From Torreya grandis (lineage: Eukaryota; Streptophyta; Pinopsida; Cupressales; Taxaceae): 64,000 bases of DNA. The DNA lies in assembly GCA_037957365.1 (NCBI GenBank), contig JARHVA010005485.1, positions 1,128,394 to 1,192,393 on the forward strand, written 5' to 3'. Shown here in pieces: positions 1 through 12,330 of this stretch. How positions within the stretch are numbered: position 1 is the stretch's first letter; the number at the start of each line of letters is the position of its first letter. The position numbers were made by a program, and so were the translations under genes. The notes beneath the pieces were generated by a model. The model worked only from the letters and a program-made list of their open reading frames with translations, searched no databases and was not told where the DNA came from.

Positions 1-326
1 GTTTGTGCTTGTTAAAGCCTAGCTGGGTTGGTGCTTAGCTAGTTAAGGTTGGTGCTCCATGTGGAGTTGGTGCTTCACTAAATTATGATCTTTTGACTTA
101 TAGGACTGTAGTCCATTTGCAGGGATCGGTGGGTTTTCTTCCCCTTAAGGGTTTCCCACATATATGATGTGTTGTCCTATGTAATCTTGTTTCATGCTTG
201 TATGGTTGATTGTTTATGCATTGCTTTATCTATATGTTGATGTGATAGTTCATGTATGCTAAGGAGGAATTCAAAGAAAGTTTTTAAGAGACTGATTCCC
301 CCCCCTCTCAGTCATTTTGCTTCCAA
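1..326 (+). repeat. 3' end of a copia-type LTR, cut by the window edge
   Basis: Non-coding. The right end has a C-run followed by a CTCTCAGT stretch and ends in CCAACA. From memory, this arrangement is common at the 3' end of plant Ty1/copia LTRs. The remainder of the LTR and the element would lie left of the window. The homology between the two duplicons begins immediately after this segment, so it is not part of them. No second copy exists here for comparison, so the assignment rests on the terminal motif only. Confidence 0.45.
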
Positions 327-1338
327 CAATGGTTGAGCAGACCATTGGCTACAGGGTTTGTCCTGTGCCTGGATCCTAACCTAGTCTGCCAAATTTTGCA
401 AAATGGTATCAGAAACAGATGTTGGGATTTGGTTTAGATAAAAGCTCTGACCTCAGTATTATAATTGACCACATATATTTGATGTCTTTGCACATCGGTC
501 CAATATCGCCTCTTGAGACAAGCTTTATCAAGCATAGGCTTTTCTCCCTAGTGATGAGTCTAGTATAAGACTCGAAACATGAGAAATATAAACTTATATG
601 CAGTAGAATCCAAAAACTTTTGCAAAGATGTTTCACTGTGAAATCAACCTCAACTCAGATCTTTATTAGTTTTAGATCCAGAGCTACATATTTTATCAAT
701 GCAAACTGTTGTGGACTTTAGAAAATAAATAAGCAAGCCTACCTAGACTAAAAGAAATCAATAGCAATTCCCATTCTATTCATAGAATTTGAAGTCTAGT
801 TGTTGCCAAAAAAAAGAAATGTCGAGTTTTCAAGCTAAAGACTAACCAAATTACAAAAAGTTGTCTTTTCAAACCATGTATGATACCCATTTTTGTAAAT
901 CAATGACTTATGGGCTTCTCATCTTATAATTTAGTACTAAATGGATTATTGAATCAGGTACAAACCAAATATTTTAGAAGTAGGCATCAAACAAGTATAA
1001 GAGATAGGTATTAATGCACACTACCAAAGACAACCACATCATGTAGGTGCAAGTAACCCAACAGCAGAGCAGTGCCTATTGGATTGTGATTTAGTAATAA
1101 CATCTCACTCTTATTGCAAAGACCACTCAAGTTCAAAAACTACTAAAACTCTTCCCACGTTATTTTGCATGGACCAGTTTTTACTTAAACCTAGGAGCTT
1201 CCCATGGCAGCATGGAAACCACTATGACTTAAACCTATGAGCTTCCCATGACAGCATAGAAACAGGGAGATGCATCTCCCAGTATAGCATAGAGACTTCG
1301 AATGGAGTCTCCCACATCTTCTAAAAATTATATATATA

Positions 1339-1886
1339 TGATGCAGACGCCTATATTGTAAAGGCCATAACTTTTGATTCAAAAACCCATTTGAGTTTTT
1401 GTTCACATCAAAACAAAGGTCTCGAAAAGAATAATGACACCATAACCAGCTCTATCTAGTTAGGGTCCTTTTCAAAATATTTCAGAGGCCAAATGTGACC
1501 ATCTAAGGGTCCAAATATGCATTTTAATATTTTTTGGGGATTTTCTATTTTTAGAAATAGGAAATTTTTGTAACCGGGCATGAACTTCAGTTGAAAATTA
1601 TCCATTCATTTGAATTTAATGTGCAAATAAGTGAAGATTTTTAGGCCCATCCGAACTCGCATGTAAAAGTTACTAAAAATAGCAGGGTCAGTTAACTCTA
1701 GGTGGCTTTTTAATTTATTTAAATTTTTTAATTTTGTATGTCAACTCCAATTTTGAGTAGAGCTTTATTTAAAGATCTTATTTAATTATTTTAATTCATT
1801 CACAAAGAATCAATAAAGATTGTTGTTTTACAAAATTTTGGGTGGTGATTATAATTTTTTCGTTTTGCTAGTTTTTTATTTCATCA
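1339..1886 (+). repeat. 5' LTR of gypsy copy A
   Basis: Begins TGATGCAGAC and ends TTCATCA directly before the primer-binding site, about 548 bp. It matches the 3' LTR from 6,426 and both LTRs of copy B. The left flank is a TA repeat, which fits a TATAT target site as in copy B. Confidence 0.85.
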
Positions 1887-1888
1887 TC

Positions 1889-1900
1889 TGGTATCAAAGC
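1889..1900 (+). promoter_or_regulatory. Primer-binding site (tRNA-Met type), gypsy A
   Basis: TGGTATCAAAGC begins two bases after the LTR. It matches the plant initiator tRNA-Met primer site TGGTATCAGAGC except for one base. It marks where minus-strand DNA synthesis would start. Confidence 0.8.
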
Positions 1901-1998
1901 AAGTTCGAATCTTAGAGGTAGTATCTTTGTTAATTTATATTTGGTTTTGAAATTATATTTTGGGAAGAAATTTTATAATTAAATAACAAGTGTAAAAG

Positions 1999-3300
1999 AT
2001 GCCAAGAGGAAGATGAGGAATTGCACAGATGAACAGAGCTATGTAACAGCAGTGGAGACAAGTGAAACAATTGACTGCAATTGTCACACAAAGACAAAGG
2101 CAAGAGGGAGATGAAGCAAAAGAAGAAACAAATGGTGGGGAAGAAATTCAGCAAGAAGAGAAAGAACAAGAATGGCGACCATCAATTGAAGAAATGATGG
2201 TTAGAGCCTTAAAGGGAAGGAACGAAGGAATCAAGGTGGAGGTTTCAGACTATGGAGCTAGTTTAAAACCAGAGGAGTTGATCGACTAACTAAATGGTAT
2301 GAAAAAAAAATTCAAATGGAAAACTCTAAAGAAATAAAAGAAAGTAAAATTTGCATGCACGAAATTGAAAGGTCATGCAATGATTTGGTAGGATCAACTG
2401 CAGAAAGAGAGACAGAGAGAGGGCAAAAAAAAATAAGACTTGGAGCAAGATGGAGAAGATGAGAGAGAAATTGCTTCCGGTAGATTATGCACAAACCGTC
2501 TACAGAAAATTTCAAAATTGAAAGCAAAAAGATCATAGCATACAAGACTCTAAAGATGAGTTTTACAAGCTATCCATACGAATGGAGCATAACGAAACAA
2601 AATAACAAATGACTGCAAGTTATGTAAATAGTTTAAATTTTTTTATTCAAGATGTATCCAGCTGCATAGAATAAATAGCATGGAAGAGGCTTACCAATTA
2701 GCTTTGAAGACAGAAGAAAAGCAAAATAGACAAGGTTTTCAAATATCAACTAGGCCCAAAAAGGGCAATCATCTCCAATAAGGGGACAAGGTGGGTTCAA
2801 TTGCACTAGAGGTGGGTTTAATCTCATTAGAGGAGAATCATCTCATGGTACAAAAACAAGAGGATAATAAACTGGGGTTTCGATATCAACAAAGATGAAG
2901 GGGATTTCAGAGAGGTGGAAGCTATGGTGGTGGTAGAGAATGAAATGGTCCAAGCAGACCTTATGTTACATATGTGGAGAAAAAGGACATAGGGCATTTG
3001 AGTGTCTGCACTATCATGAACAAGAAATGAGGCAAGAGGATCAACCAAGAGTAAATTTGGTTGAGGCTGAAACAGAAGAATAGAATACAAAAGTTGTCGC
3101 AGCAAACAGGGGAAAATCTCATGATGAGGAGAACAATGACAGCTCCAAGAAAAGAACAAGTGCAAAATAACAAAGGTGGTGATTCATGGTTGTGTACAAA
3201 TATTTTTCGAACAAGGTGCTCTTCAAGAGGTAAGATATGCAAAGTAATTATAGTTGGTAATAGTTGTGAAAATATGATTTCTGCAAAAATGATATAGAAA
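1999..3300 (+). pseudogene. gag (with CCHC zinc knuckle), gypsy A, degenerate
   Basis: The gag polyprotein would form the virus-like particle. A start lies at 1,999 (MPRGR), followed almost at once by a stop. A charged, glutamate-rich stretch is open at 2,062-2,289. In another frame a capsid-type segment (KFACTKLKGHA, near 2,345) can be followed. A clean CCHC knuckle of form C-x2-C-x4-H-x4-C can be read at about 2,962-3,003 (CYICGEKGHRAFEC). Several frameshifts and stops separate these pieces, so no intact gag protein can be made. Confidence 0.75.
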
Positions 3301-3399
3301 CTAGGTCTGCAATGTGAAAATATCCTTATCCTTACCGGATTTCATAGTTTAAGAAAGGGAATGAAGTTACAATAAATAAAAGGTGTTTGATTAAATTTT

Positions 3400-5720
3400 C
3401 TATAGAAAAACTTACAGAAATGAAATATGGTGTGATGTTATCCCCATGGATGCATGTCATGTGTTGTTGGGAAGACTATAACAATATGACAGAAAAACAA
3501 TCCATGATGCAATAAAAAATAAATATACTTTTTGGAAAGGTGGTACAAAGGTAATTTTATTACCTCTTAAAGAAGGGCAAGTAGAAAGCATATTGTCTAT
3601 GAAAGAATTCACCAAAGACATGAAGATAACAAGTTATTATGCATTAATAGCAAAGAAAGAAGACATGTGAAAATACCAGAAGAAGCAACAAAAGTGTTGA
3701 AAGAATATACAAATATTATACCTAATGAGTTACTTGATGGTTTAACACCAAAGAGGGGCATTCAACATGATATTGATTTGATTCCATGATCAGCTCTACC
3801 CAATCAAGCAGCTTATAGGATGAGTCCTACATAACATGCAGAGTTGAATAGACAGGTTAACGAATTGGTGACAAAAGGTGTAGTGAGAGAGAGAATGAAT
3901 CCATGTGTAACCCCAACATTGGTAACTCCAAAAAAAGATGGAACAAGGAAGGTGTGTGTGGATAGCAGAACAATTAATAAAATCGCCGTCAAATATAGAT
4001 TTCCTATACCTCGCCTAGATGATATGATGGATGTGTTTGTCAGGGAAAAATATTGTACTAAAATTGATCTAGGGAGTGGCTACTATCAGATTCGGATTCA
4101 TGAAGGAGATGAGTGAAAAACAACATTCAATGCTAAGGATGACTTATATGAATGGATAGTGATGTCATTCGGATTGTCCAATGCACTCCACACATTTATG
4201 AGGATGATGAACACAATGCTTTGAAATTACATTGGTAAGTTTGTGGTAGTTGATTTTGATGAAATTTTAATATCCAATGAGAATAAAAGGGAGCACTTAA
4301 AGCATTTGATAATGGTATTAGAATTGTTAAGAAAGGAATGACTATGCAAATCTAAATAAATGTAAGTTTATGCATAATAGTTTGGTATTTTTGAAATCTT
4401 TAGTTTCAAAGATGGTATAAAAATGGATGAAGAAAAGGTAAAGGCGATTATTATGCGACCTATTCTGAAAAACATATTAAAGGTAAGAAGTTTTCATGGT
4501 TTAACAACTTTTTACAGAAAGTTTATTAAGAATTTTAATGGTATTGTTACACCAATAACAAAGTGCATGAGAGGAAAAGAATATTGGACAAAGGTAACAA
4601 CAGAAAGCTTTCAATTGTTGAAGAAGGTGATAAAAAAATCTATTTTAATATTACCAAATTTTAACAAAGTGTTTGAGATAGATTGTGACGCTTCACATGT
4701 GGTTATTTGTTCTGTGTCGAGTCAAGAAAAAAGGCCCATAGCATATTTTAATGAGAAATTGAATGAGGTAAGAAGGAAGTATTCTACGTATGATGTTAAA
4801 TTTTATGTCATTGTACAAGCCTTAAGATATTGGAGGCATTACCTAGTGCCTAAAAAGTTTATCTTATTTACAAACCATAAGGCCTTGAAGTATGTAAACA
4901 TTCAAAAGAAGTTAAATAGTCGACATGCAAAGTGGGTGTCTTTCTTGCATGGATATAATTTTGTTTTTAAGCATAAATCAAGTCGCTGATGATTTGAGCA
5001 AACAAGCAACATTGTTAACTACTATGGTGAGTGAAATAATTGGATTTGAAGTTGTTAAGGAATTGTGTGATACATATCCAATTTTTAGAAAGATAATTGA
5101 ACAATGTAGAAATCCATTAGTAGGTGAGACAGGGACTATTCATGACAATTATCTTAAACATGATGATTATCTCTTCAAGAAAAACAATTATGTATTATGG
5201 TTGGCTCTATGAGAGACTATTATACGAGAATTACACAACAGTGGTTTGGGTGGACACTTTGATAAAAATAAGATGATAGTTTTTGTGGAGAATTATTTTT
5301 GGCCAAAGGTGAAGAAAGATGTGGCAAGGTATGTTTCAAGATGTAGGATATGCCAAGTGGCTAAAGGCCATGCATAAAATACATTGTTGTACATGTCATT
5401 ACCAGTACCAAGAGGACCATGGACAGAATTGAGTATGGACTTTGTATTGGGATCATCAAACATACAAAGAGGTAATGATTCATTTTTTTTATTTAGACAG
5501 GATTTTTTAAACAGTTCATTTTATTGCATGTAAGAAAACCAATGGTGCCACTAGAGTAGCAAACCTATTTTTTAAAGATATTGTGAGATTGAATGGTGCT
5601 CCCAAAACCATTACTTCAGACAAAGATAAAAAAATTCTAAGTCATTTTTGGAGGACTCTATGGAAGAAACTAGAAACTAAACTACAATTTAGTAGTGCAT
5701 AACAGTTCCATAAACATATC
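3400..5720 (+). pseudogene. pol (protease, RT, RNase H, integrase), gypsy A, degenerate
   Basis: The protease end is marked by a DACHVLLG-type segment near 3,450. Reverse transcriptase follows at about 3,690-4,340, with an open part at 3,844-4,116 that includes the KKDGT and KIDLGSGYYQIRI blocks. The catalytic YxDD box reads DFDE at about 4,252, so the active site is lost. The RNase H region (4,423-4,989) keeps the DCDAS block. The integrase zinc finger (HNSGLGGH, then C-x2-C) lies at about 5,232-5,365, and part of the catalytic core follows to about 5,700. The ORFs are split by stops. Apart from the broken residues, the layout is that of a chromovirus pol. Confidence 0.85.
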
Positions 5721-6260
5721 AACAGGGAAATCACCATTTCATATTGTTTATGGTAGAAATCCTAAGGGTGTTTGAGATTTGGAGTAGCTACCAATTGCAA
5801 AACGAGTTAGTGATGATGCAAAATCATTTGCAGAACATGTTAGTGATGATGCAAAAACATTTGCAAAACACTTACAACAATTGCAAGAAGTAAAAAGAAA
5901 GCTAAAGGAGAGCAATGACAAATATAAGACTGCAGTAGATGAAACAAGAAGGCCAAAGGTATTTGAAAAAGGAGATTTGGTGATGGTGTATTTAAGAAAA
6001 TAAAGACTTCTCCAAGGAACATACAAGTTGAAGTAAAAAAAAAACTTGTCCATGTAGAATTGTGAAGACAATCAATGACAATACTTATGAGATGAATTTA
6101 CCACAAAATTTTGATATTTCTTCAATATTTAATGTTTCAAATTTATATGATTTTATAGAGAAGATGATGAAAGGGAAAAAGATGAAGTGGATTGGAAGCA
6201 GCAGATAACAAAGAAGAAAGAAAAGATAGTGTAGGTTTTGGATAAGAAGATAACAAACAC

Positions 6261-6367
6261 AAGACAAGGTAGCTATAACAAGTATTTGGTACAATGGGAA
6301 GGACTACATTAAATAGACAACACTTGGATTTCAGAATAGAAGTTGAAGAAAATTGACAAAAATAAAT
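6261..6367 (+). pseudogene. Chromodomain-like C-terminus of integrase, gypsy A
   Basis: The segment reads YNKYLVQWEGL, a stop, then NTWISE, followed by a lysine-rich end. This matches the core of a chromodomain (a YLVKW block, then a TW-x-x-E block), the module chromoviruses use to guide integration to chromatin. One in-frame stop interrupts it. The partner at 48,511-48,608 is open through the same region. Confidence 0.65.
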
Positions 6368-6416
6368 GATAGAAGTATAATCAGGGCAACTCACAAGAAG
6401 TGATTTGTTTTCAACT

Positions 6417-6708
6417 AGAGGAGAATGATGCGGGCATCTATCTTGCGGAGGCCATCCATTTTGATCTGGGAACCCATTTGAGCTCTCATTTGCGTCAAAA
6501 CGAAGGCCTCATAAAAAAATAATGCAGCCATGACCAGCCCTATCCGGTTAGGGTCATTTTCAAAATATTTTGGAGGCTGTATGTGACCATCTACAGTTCT
6601 GAAAATGCATTTTAATATAATTTTCAAAAAAAAATTAATTTTAGAAATTGGATATTTTTTTAACCAGACGCGAAATTCGGTTGAAATTTGTCCATTCGTT
6701 TGACTTTA
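6417..6708 (+). repeat. Polypurine tract and truncated 3' LTR, gypsy A
   Basis: The purine run AGAGGAGAA (6,417-6,425) directly precedes TGATGCGGGC, the LTR start at 6,426. The LTR follows the 5' copy for about 280 bp and then stops in a GACTTTAG segment. At that point sequence equivalent to 49,400 onward in duplicon B continues. About half of the LTR has been deleted together with flanking bases. Confidence 0.8.
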
Positions 6709-6839
6709 GAAAAATCCTACAGCAACTCCATTCATCTCATTGTTCTCCATTTGCAACCACAAATTAAGAATATAGAGGAGGAGACATATCATTGTATTGA
6801 ACTTGACGTATTTTACTTTTCGGAAATTTAAATATTTTG

Positions 6840-6981
6840 CCATCGCCAAGTACCCCTGTACCCAGTGTCTGAAAATTGTTGTCCCCATCTCCAAGACCCA
6901 TCCCCTTCCCTCTCCCCATTCCCATCCCTACATGACAATGCTCAATACATTGGGGTGCTCTATCACTGAGCTACCAGCTCC
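6840..6981 (-). repeat. tRNA-like SINE candidate in duplicon A
   Basis: Read on the minus strand from 6,981, the sequence opens GGAGCTGGTAGCTCAGTGA and then TAGAGCACCCC. This closely resembles the D-arm and A-box of a tRNA. No good B-box is seen downstream, only a G-rich stretch, so it is at best a decayed SINE head. A matching copy lies at 49,630-49,756 because of the segmental duplication. It is too incomplete to be a functional tRNA gene. Confidence 0.35.
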
Positions 6982-7441
6982 TCTGTGATTTGGAATGTGG
7001 ATTGTTCTTCCAAAACCACACCTGGAATGCATTTTGTGTTAATCAAGGTCAGAATAGCGGATGTGGTGAAAGAGTTGGTTTTCAATATATCATTATTCAA
7101 ATGTCTGTATGAGCTCAGCTAGATGGAGTCTGGTAGCCACGGTATGACATCAGGCCAACCCAACTACAACCAAATTGCGCCAAATTTGCTAGAAAGAATC
7201 AGAACTAGATGCCAGGGTTTGACATAGATATCAATAAACCTTCCCTTCCCCACCTCAAATTTACTTTGTATCAATGCAATTGGTGGATGTGGTGTTGGTG
7301 TTGGCTTTCTATAAATCAATCACAAATGTGGATTTATGAAAACGAAAAATCCCCACAAATCATAACAGGCAAATATTTGCAACTTTTGCACAGCAAACTA
7401 AGGCCATTGTAGATTTGCAAAGAAAAACACAGAGAACTTAC

Positions 7442-7516
7442 CAATTTTACTGCTGTTGAATCGTAAAAATCAGAAGAAACTTCCAGCTGAGAAAATTTAT
7501 CGACCTTACCCTCCAT
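7442..7516 (-). CDS. Candidate 5' coding exon of unknown gene, duplicon A
   Basis: On the minus strand, an ATG at 7,516 opens a 25-codon stretch starting MEGKVDKFSQLEVSS. It ends exactly at a splice-donor-like TTG/GTAAGTT. The duplicate at 50,234-50,308 keeps the same length, start codon and donor, with four amino-acid differences (K4I, D16A, Y18V, T21A). Upstream DNA (7,520-7,850) is comparatively GC-rich and conserved with the other copy, as expected of a promoter region. I do not recognise the protein and find no convincing second exon, so this is probably the captured 5' end of a gene rather than a whole one. The alternative is chance conservation of a short frame. Confidence 0.35.
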
Positions 7517-7919
7517 GGTGTGTTTGTCTCTCTTCTTTACTTATCGTCGAGATTTATCTGAAAGCAAAGCAAATGTTCGAAAATTGTCGCCAACCCTTTA
7601 CGCTATTCGGCGTACCAGTCCCATCATATTCTCGAATTTCGTTATCTTTACTCCAACACCATTGAATGTCGAATCGATGTCAAACAATCGATGGGAACGT
7701 GGCAGAGCTGAGAGGAGTAATGGGAAACAAAATTTTCCTCTACATAGAAATTGAAATGGATTTTAATCACGCCCACATCGACTGTAAAGTGTGATCGTCT
7801 GCTTAGAAAAAGGCAACCGGCGGGTAAACCGGGTATTCATAGGGAATGAAAGGTCCCACAAAGATCTACGCTGTTTATGCTTCAAATATGAAGCCCCCAT
7901 ACTTGTCCTCTCAAATGAA

Positions 7920-8330
7920 ATGAAATGTTTTTCATAATATTCAATACACCAAACAGTTTATGTGATCATCGATTATATGATTGTTCTAATCACTCAAAAA
8001 TTTGTAGGTCATTTTTTTTAAGTTGATTTGTGTTAATATCTCTTCCAACTTTTTTATTTTGATTTCTTCAAATAGTTATATTATGGAGCCAACTTTTAAT
8101 ATTTATGTATATTTGACTCGAATGTTCACGTACTTCGAAGTTTCAAGGATGTAATGCTCCCCCATTTCGATCGCCCTTATAGCGCATAAAACATAAACCC
8201 TCTCTGCGCATTATTCCTTAGGTGACATCCATCTATCTATTTCACATTTGAGTCTATGGAAGCTAGTCCTTAGTTAATCAATGAAGATTTTTTCCTTCTA
8301 TTTAAGTTCAGCACCTATAGATGTTTTTTC
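7920..8330. other. Spacer kept in duplicon A, absent from B
   Basis: AT-rich sequence without a credible ORF. The equivalent stretch is missing from duplicon B near 50,650-50,690, where the flanks are directly joined. It is either a deletion in B or an insertion in A. No terminal repeats or target-site duplication are visible. Confidence 0.5.
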
Positions 8331-8639
8331 GTAATGCCCATACATGGGGCTAAAATATGTAATATAGTGTTATTGTTCCCTACTTGTTTTCTTCCTCCAC
8401 ATCATTACATCATCAATGTGAACTTTTTCTTCACATATTTTTTTGTCTTTGTTAAGGTTGAGGCTAATGACCCATCTACTCATCTATTTGTGGTTCTATT
8501 TCATCCAAATATTTTTTCGTCTATGCAATTCTTCGTCTCTTATAACCCTAGGCCACCTATCAGTCTTCATTTTTTTTTTTCCTTAGGTAACAAAGTAACC
8601 TAGTCATAACAGTTGCCTTTACTTGTTTCAGCAAGAATG

Positions 8640-10840
8640 ATTTCATAGGGCACTAAAGCTTTAATTCTAAAATTATTTGTGATTAGTCACTTTTAAATCC
8701 TTTTTATTTGTCTTCATTTCAAACTTGTCGTTTCGCTAGCCCATACCTCGCAACCATACAAGACTACCTGCATAACAAGTAACCCAAATAGGACCCTAGT
8801 GGTCTTCCAATCTCATAACTCAGCCTTCATGCACATGTTTTGAAGCGCATAGAGGGCTCTTTGACCTCCTTGTATTCTTTCCATCCTACATGTGTCCCAG
8901 TTAAGTTTGTTGTAAAAGTCTAGGTCAAGATATTTGTATTCTAACACCACTTCTAGAGACTCCCTGTAAACTGAAAGTTGAGGTGTTGCTTCTTCCTTTT
9001 CACTAAAAAAAATCATAATTGTAGTTTTGTTAATGTTCACTTGCATCCCTTCTTCTTTATAAAAAAGCGGTGAGACTTGTGGATGTTCTCTTAGATCTTG
9101 GATTGTATTTACCATTAGAATCAGGGCATCAACATAAATCAGGGGTTTCACCACATATTTGGCCTAGTGGACCCCTTCCCTTCCGAAATTGTTTAACCAA
9201 TCTTCTAGCTTGTCAATGTAAAACTTGAATAAATTTAGAGATAAAGGGTCATCTTGTTTGACACCTATATCACTCCCAAAACATTCAAATAACCTTGATT
9301 GCATTTTGAATTTAGCCTTAACTTACTCATATAATATGTGAAATGTTGTCCTATAATGCATTGGGACCCCTAGCTCCTCCATTTTGCTCCATAATTATAT
9401 TCCTCGGTACTATGTTAAATGTATTTTTAAAGTCTACAAAGCAACAATATGCATCCTCTTTTTATCCCAAACTTTTTCAACTAGGTGTTCAAGTGTGACA
9501 CAGTGATCAATAGTTGAGTGTTTGGGTCTAAACCCTGCTTGCCCCTTTGCTCTCTTTCATTTTTCCTCTACCCAACTGCTAATCCTACACTCTACCAAAC
9601 TCTTAAACAACTTTGTGAAAAGAGGATTGACCATGATAGTTTGATAATTTGATGGATTACTTACATCTTCACTTTTAAACAAGGGTATGGTTAGGTTGAT
9701 TGTCCACTCTGTCGAAAAAGCCATTTTAGATGACTCATTGAAAAATTATTTAATGTGAGGCACTAGGATATATGCTCCCCATTTTAGATACTCCACTTGT
9801 AGGTTATTTATGCCTCGAGCTTTACCCGTTGCTAAATTTTTAATCCCTTGTATGATGTCTTCAATTGTGAAAAAAACCATTAACAATGATTGTGGGAGGT
9901 GTATTTTGTTCATTTTTATGCTTATATCACTCTTTTTAATATTCTAACCACTGACTTTCTATTATGTTGTTTTTCGTTTGCTTTTTTGCCTTGTGGAGCT
10001 CCCTTCAAAATCTCTCTGGTTCATGTTTCCCTAGGTAAATCAACTCCTTCCTCCTAGTTCTTGTACTCTTCTTTTTTTGTCCTCACCATTTTTTCATATG
10101 TTTTTTTGTTTGCCTTTGATCTACCCACTAGTTCCTTTAATGATCTTCATGTTGCCTTACATTCTTCATTGTATCATGGGTTTGTCATGAAGCTACTTAT
10201 TTCCTTCTTTTTAGGTTTATCTTGCATGTTTTTAGGGCTTCTTGAATGGTATGCATTAGCCTCAATCTCTTAGTGTAATCTATACCAATGTTAAGTGTTC
10301 CCTTATCTTCCCTTTCCTACAATTTGTTATTAAGTGTTGTCCTAAAGGCCTACTATGTTTTCTTTGTCAAGAGGATGTTTCCTCTGAATGGTGGTTTATT
10401 TTGGTTGACCCCAATGTGCTTATCATGTTGTTTATCACCTTCTGATTGGAGTTTCATAAAACATGGGTTGTGAACTAGTTTAAGTTCCATGGGAGAATAT
10501 TTTAATTCTAACTCTTATATTATAGGTATATAGTCTTGCGAGCTTATAACATAGTCGATTATGCTCTACCCATTATAAGTCTTACAAGTATAATTTCTTG
10601 ATTTTTCCCATTTATTCATACCATTACATATAATCAAGCTATGTATGTTTCATAAACCTAATAACTTTTCTCCAAAGTGTGTGATAGTCATATGTTCACC
10701 ATCTGAAACCCTAATCCCTTTCTGATTTTCCTCTTCTACCATCCAAGGAGGATTCATATCTAGATCCTCATTGCTTCCTAGAATGTTAGCTTGTCTGTTT
10801 GATGTCCTTGCATTAAAACCTCATATTAATAAATCTCCCT
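8640..10840 (-). pseudogene. LINE endonuclease and reverse transcriptase, degenerate
   Basis: The endonuclease would nick the target DNA and the RT would copy the LINE RNA at the nick. Several stops are visible, for example within GDLL(stop)GFNAR and after KTYNG. The RT catalytic box YADD is changed to YVDA at about 9,120, which removes one catalytic aspartate. The longest open piece, 8,813-9,154, carries this box and the thumb-like NINKTTIM and YKYL segments. A VVLYGCEVW segment, usual after the thumb, sits at about 8,740-8,770. The enzyme is therefore dead, although the domain order is easily followed. Confidence 0.8.
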
Positions 10841-11300
10841 GATCTTACCATAAATTGAAATGTCCCACTTTAAAGACAAGTATGGATCTTCATGGTCTAA
10901 ATTGTGCTTTTTATATAATTTAGAATTATTGGGCATGAAATAACATACATCTATGTTAATGTTTATGTCATTTTCTATGATTCTTATCCAAATATTTTAT
11001 TTAATTTGATCATGTTTTTATATTGTGATATTTATACCCCATGATTCCTTTATAACACCATTATACCCCTGTGCCCCTCACCATTATTTGTTGTTTTGTT
11101 TCATATAGTTTCCTTCTTTTACCCTTCAAAACATGGTGTCTTGAACCCCTCATGCTCATGTGTTTTAGTCAAAATGATTATGTGTCTATCTCTAGCTATG
11201 GACCCTACCCCAAATCCTCTTATCCAAGGGTAGCCTCTACAATTTTAGCTTACCATTTAAGATGTTGTCAGGCGGGCCATAATCCCTACTTGATTCAGGG

Positions 11301-12330
11301 TTATTGAGATTTGACATAGGCTTTCCTATCATTTAAGTATGCCCATCTCCCTTCATTCCTTATTGCCTCTACATTTTTCCACTCCTTGTTTCTCTTCTCT
11401 AGTTGCAAAAATGTTAAGTCTTCATCTAGGTAATACTGTGAGCCTCTCAACATGTCTTTATTTCTTAATACTCTTATTTTGTCTTCAAATCTCACCATTG
11501 TGACCCAAATATGCCTACCTCTTCCTCCCACTCTCAGCTTACTAATTCTACATGCTTGTTTGATATGACCTTCCCAATCTAAAAGCAAGTCCCTTGTTAG
11601 GTTGTTTATATACTCCCCTTCTCTATAGTATTTTAGACCTTTGATGATCATATTTAAAATTTATTATGCCCTTCTCTTTCTTATATCATTTGACTCTTAA
11701 TTTTCCTCTCTATTAATTCATTTTGCTTACCCATTGGTTTCTTTACTACTTGTGCTTGTGTCTTAGCCTCTTCTAGTTTATTTCTTAGCTCATTTTCTCT
11801 CATTTCCATGTTGTGAAGTGTTTTTTGTACTTTTATTTGTGTTGCAATTTATTTTTCATCCCATACCTTGGCATTTGTTGGAGTATGAATGGTTTGTTTG
11901 AGGGCATGCCATTCATGTTGTCCAACAATCGTTAGAATCAATAGTTTTTCCACTTGTGCTTTGAGCATATTTTTGTATTCTTCCAGCCTTCGCTTGGAAT
12001 TTACCACCTCTTCCATCTTAATATCTTTTATTTTCTCTCTTGCTTCCATATTGCTTAGTCTCCCTTTCAAACTCATTAGCTCTTGCACATAGAGCTTCGA
12101 TGACTAAATGAGTGGAGTCATTGTGGGGTTGTATTTTTATTCACAGTTTTGGATCTTTTTTTAGTGACATTCACCTTCAATGTTATGTTTTTTTCTACTT
12201 CCTTTCATGATAGTTTTATAAATGCACAATTATGTTCTCGTGTTAATTATTGTTATTGGTCTGATCTAATCCTCTTTTACACCTTTCCTTTGACCCACTT
12301 GTGGTTTTGTTTGAGCTTTCTATTCTGAAA
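11301..12330 (-). pseudogene. LINE ORF1-like region, broken
   Basis: Two open pieces lie on the minus strand. At 11,849-12,088 is a coiled-coil-rich segment (MQELMSLKGRLSNMEAREK and on). At 11,301-11,651 is a basic segment containing VRFEDKIRVLRNKDMLRG and EDLT, which resembles the C-terminal RNA-binding domain of L1-type ORF1 proteins. Upstream to about 12,330 a lysine-rich stretch continues in another frame. ORF1 proteins bind the LINE RNA and form trimers through the coiled coil. The break between the pieces makes it non-functional. The assignment is by general resemblance, not a search. Confidence 0.6.

Larger units (their letters stand above)
1339..6708 (+). mobile_element. Ty3/gypsy chromovirus, copy A, decayed
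   Basis: This is an LTR retrotransposon with the order LTR, primer-binding site, gag, protease, reverse transcriptase, RNase H, integrase, chromodomain-like tail, polypurine tract, LTR. The chromodomain-like tail (about 6,261-6,367) and the gene order place it in the chromovirus branch. The reading frames are broken by many stops and frameshifts. The 3' LTR is cut short at about 6,708, where flanking DNA matching duplicon B resumes. The element cannot move on its own. It is the ortholog by duplication of the copy at 42,872-49,254, not an independent insertion. Confidence 0.9.
327..10850 (+). repeat. Duplicon A (segmental duplication, partner at 41,851-52,890)
   Basis: The whole stretch aligns collinearly and in direct orientation with about 41,851-52,890. 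The order is shared: a non-coding left arm (327-1,338), a gypsy chromovirus inserted at the same site, a candidate first exon (7,442-7,516), and a minus-strand LINE. The left edge is abrupt at ATGGTTGAG here and ATGGTGGAG in the partner. Homology stops near 10,850, inside the LINE endonuclease region. Because both copies carry the same insertion in the same place, duplication followed the gypsy insertion. The copies then diverged: A lost the right part of the 3' LTR, while B lost about 420 bp that A keeps around 7,915-8,333. Confidence 0.85.

Noticed and set aside
6900..6985. Functional tRNA gene
   Set aside because: Only the D-arm-like part fits. No anticodon arm, T-arm or acceptor pairing can be formed.
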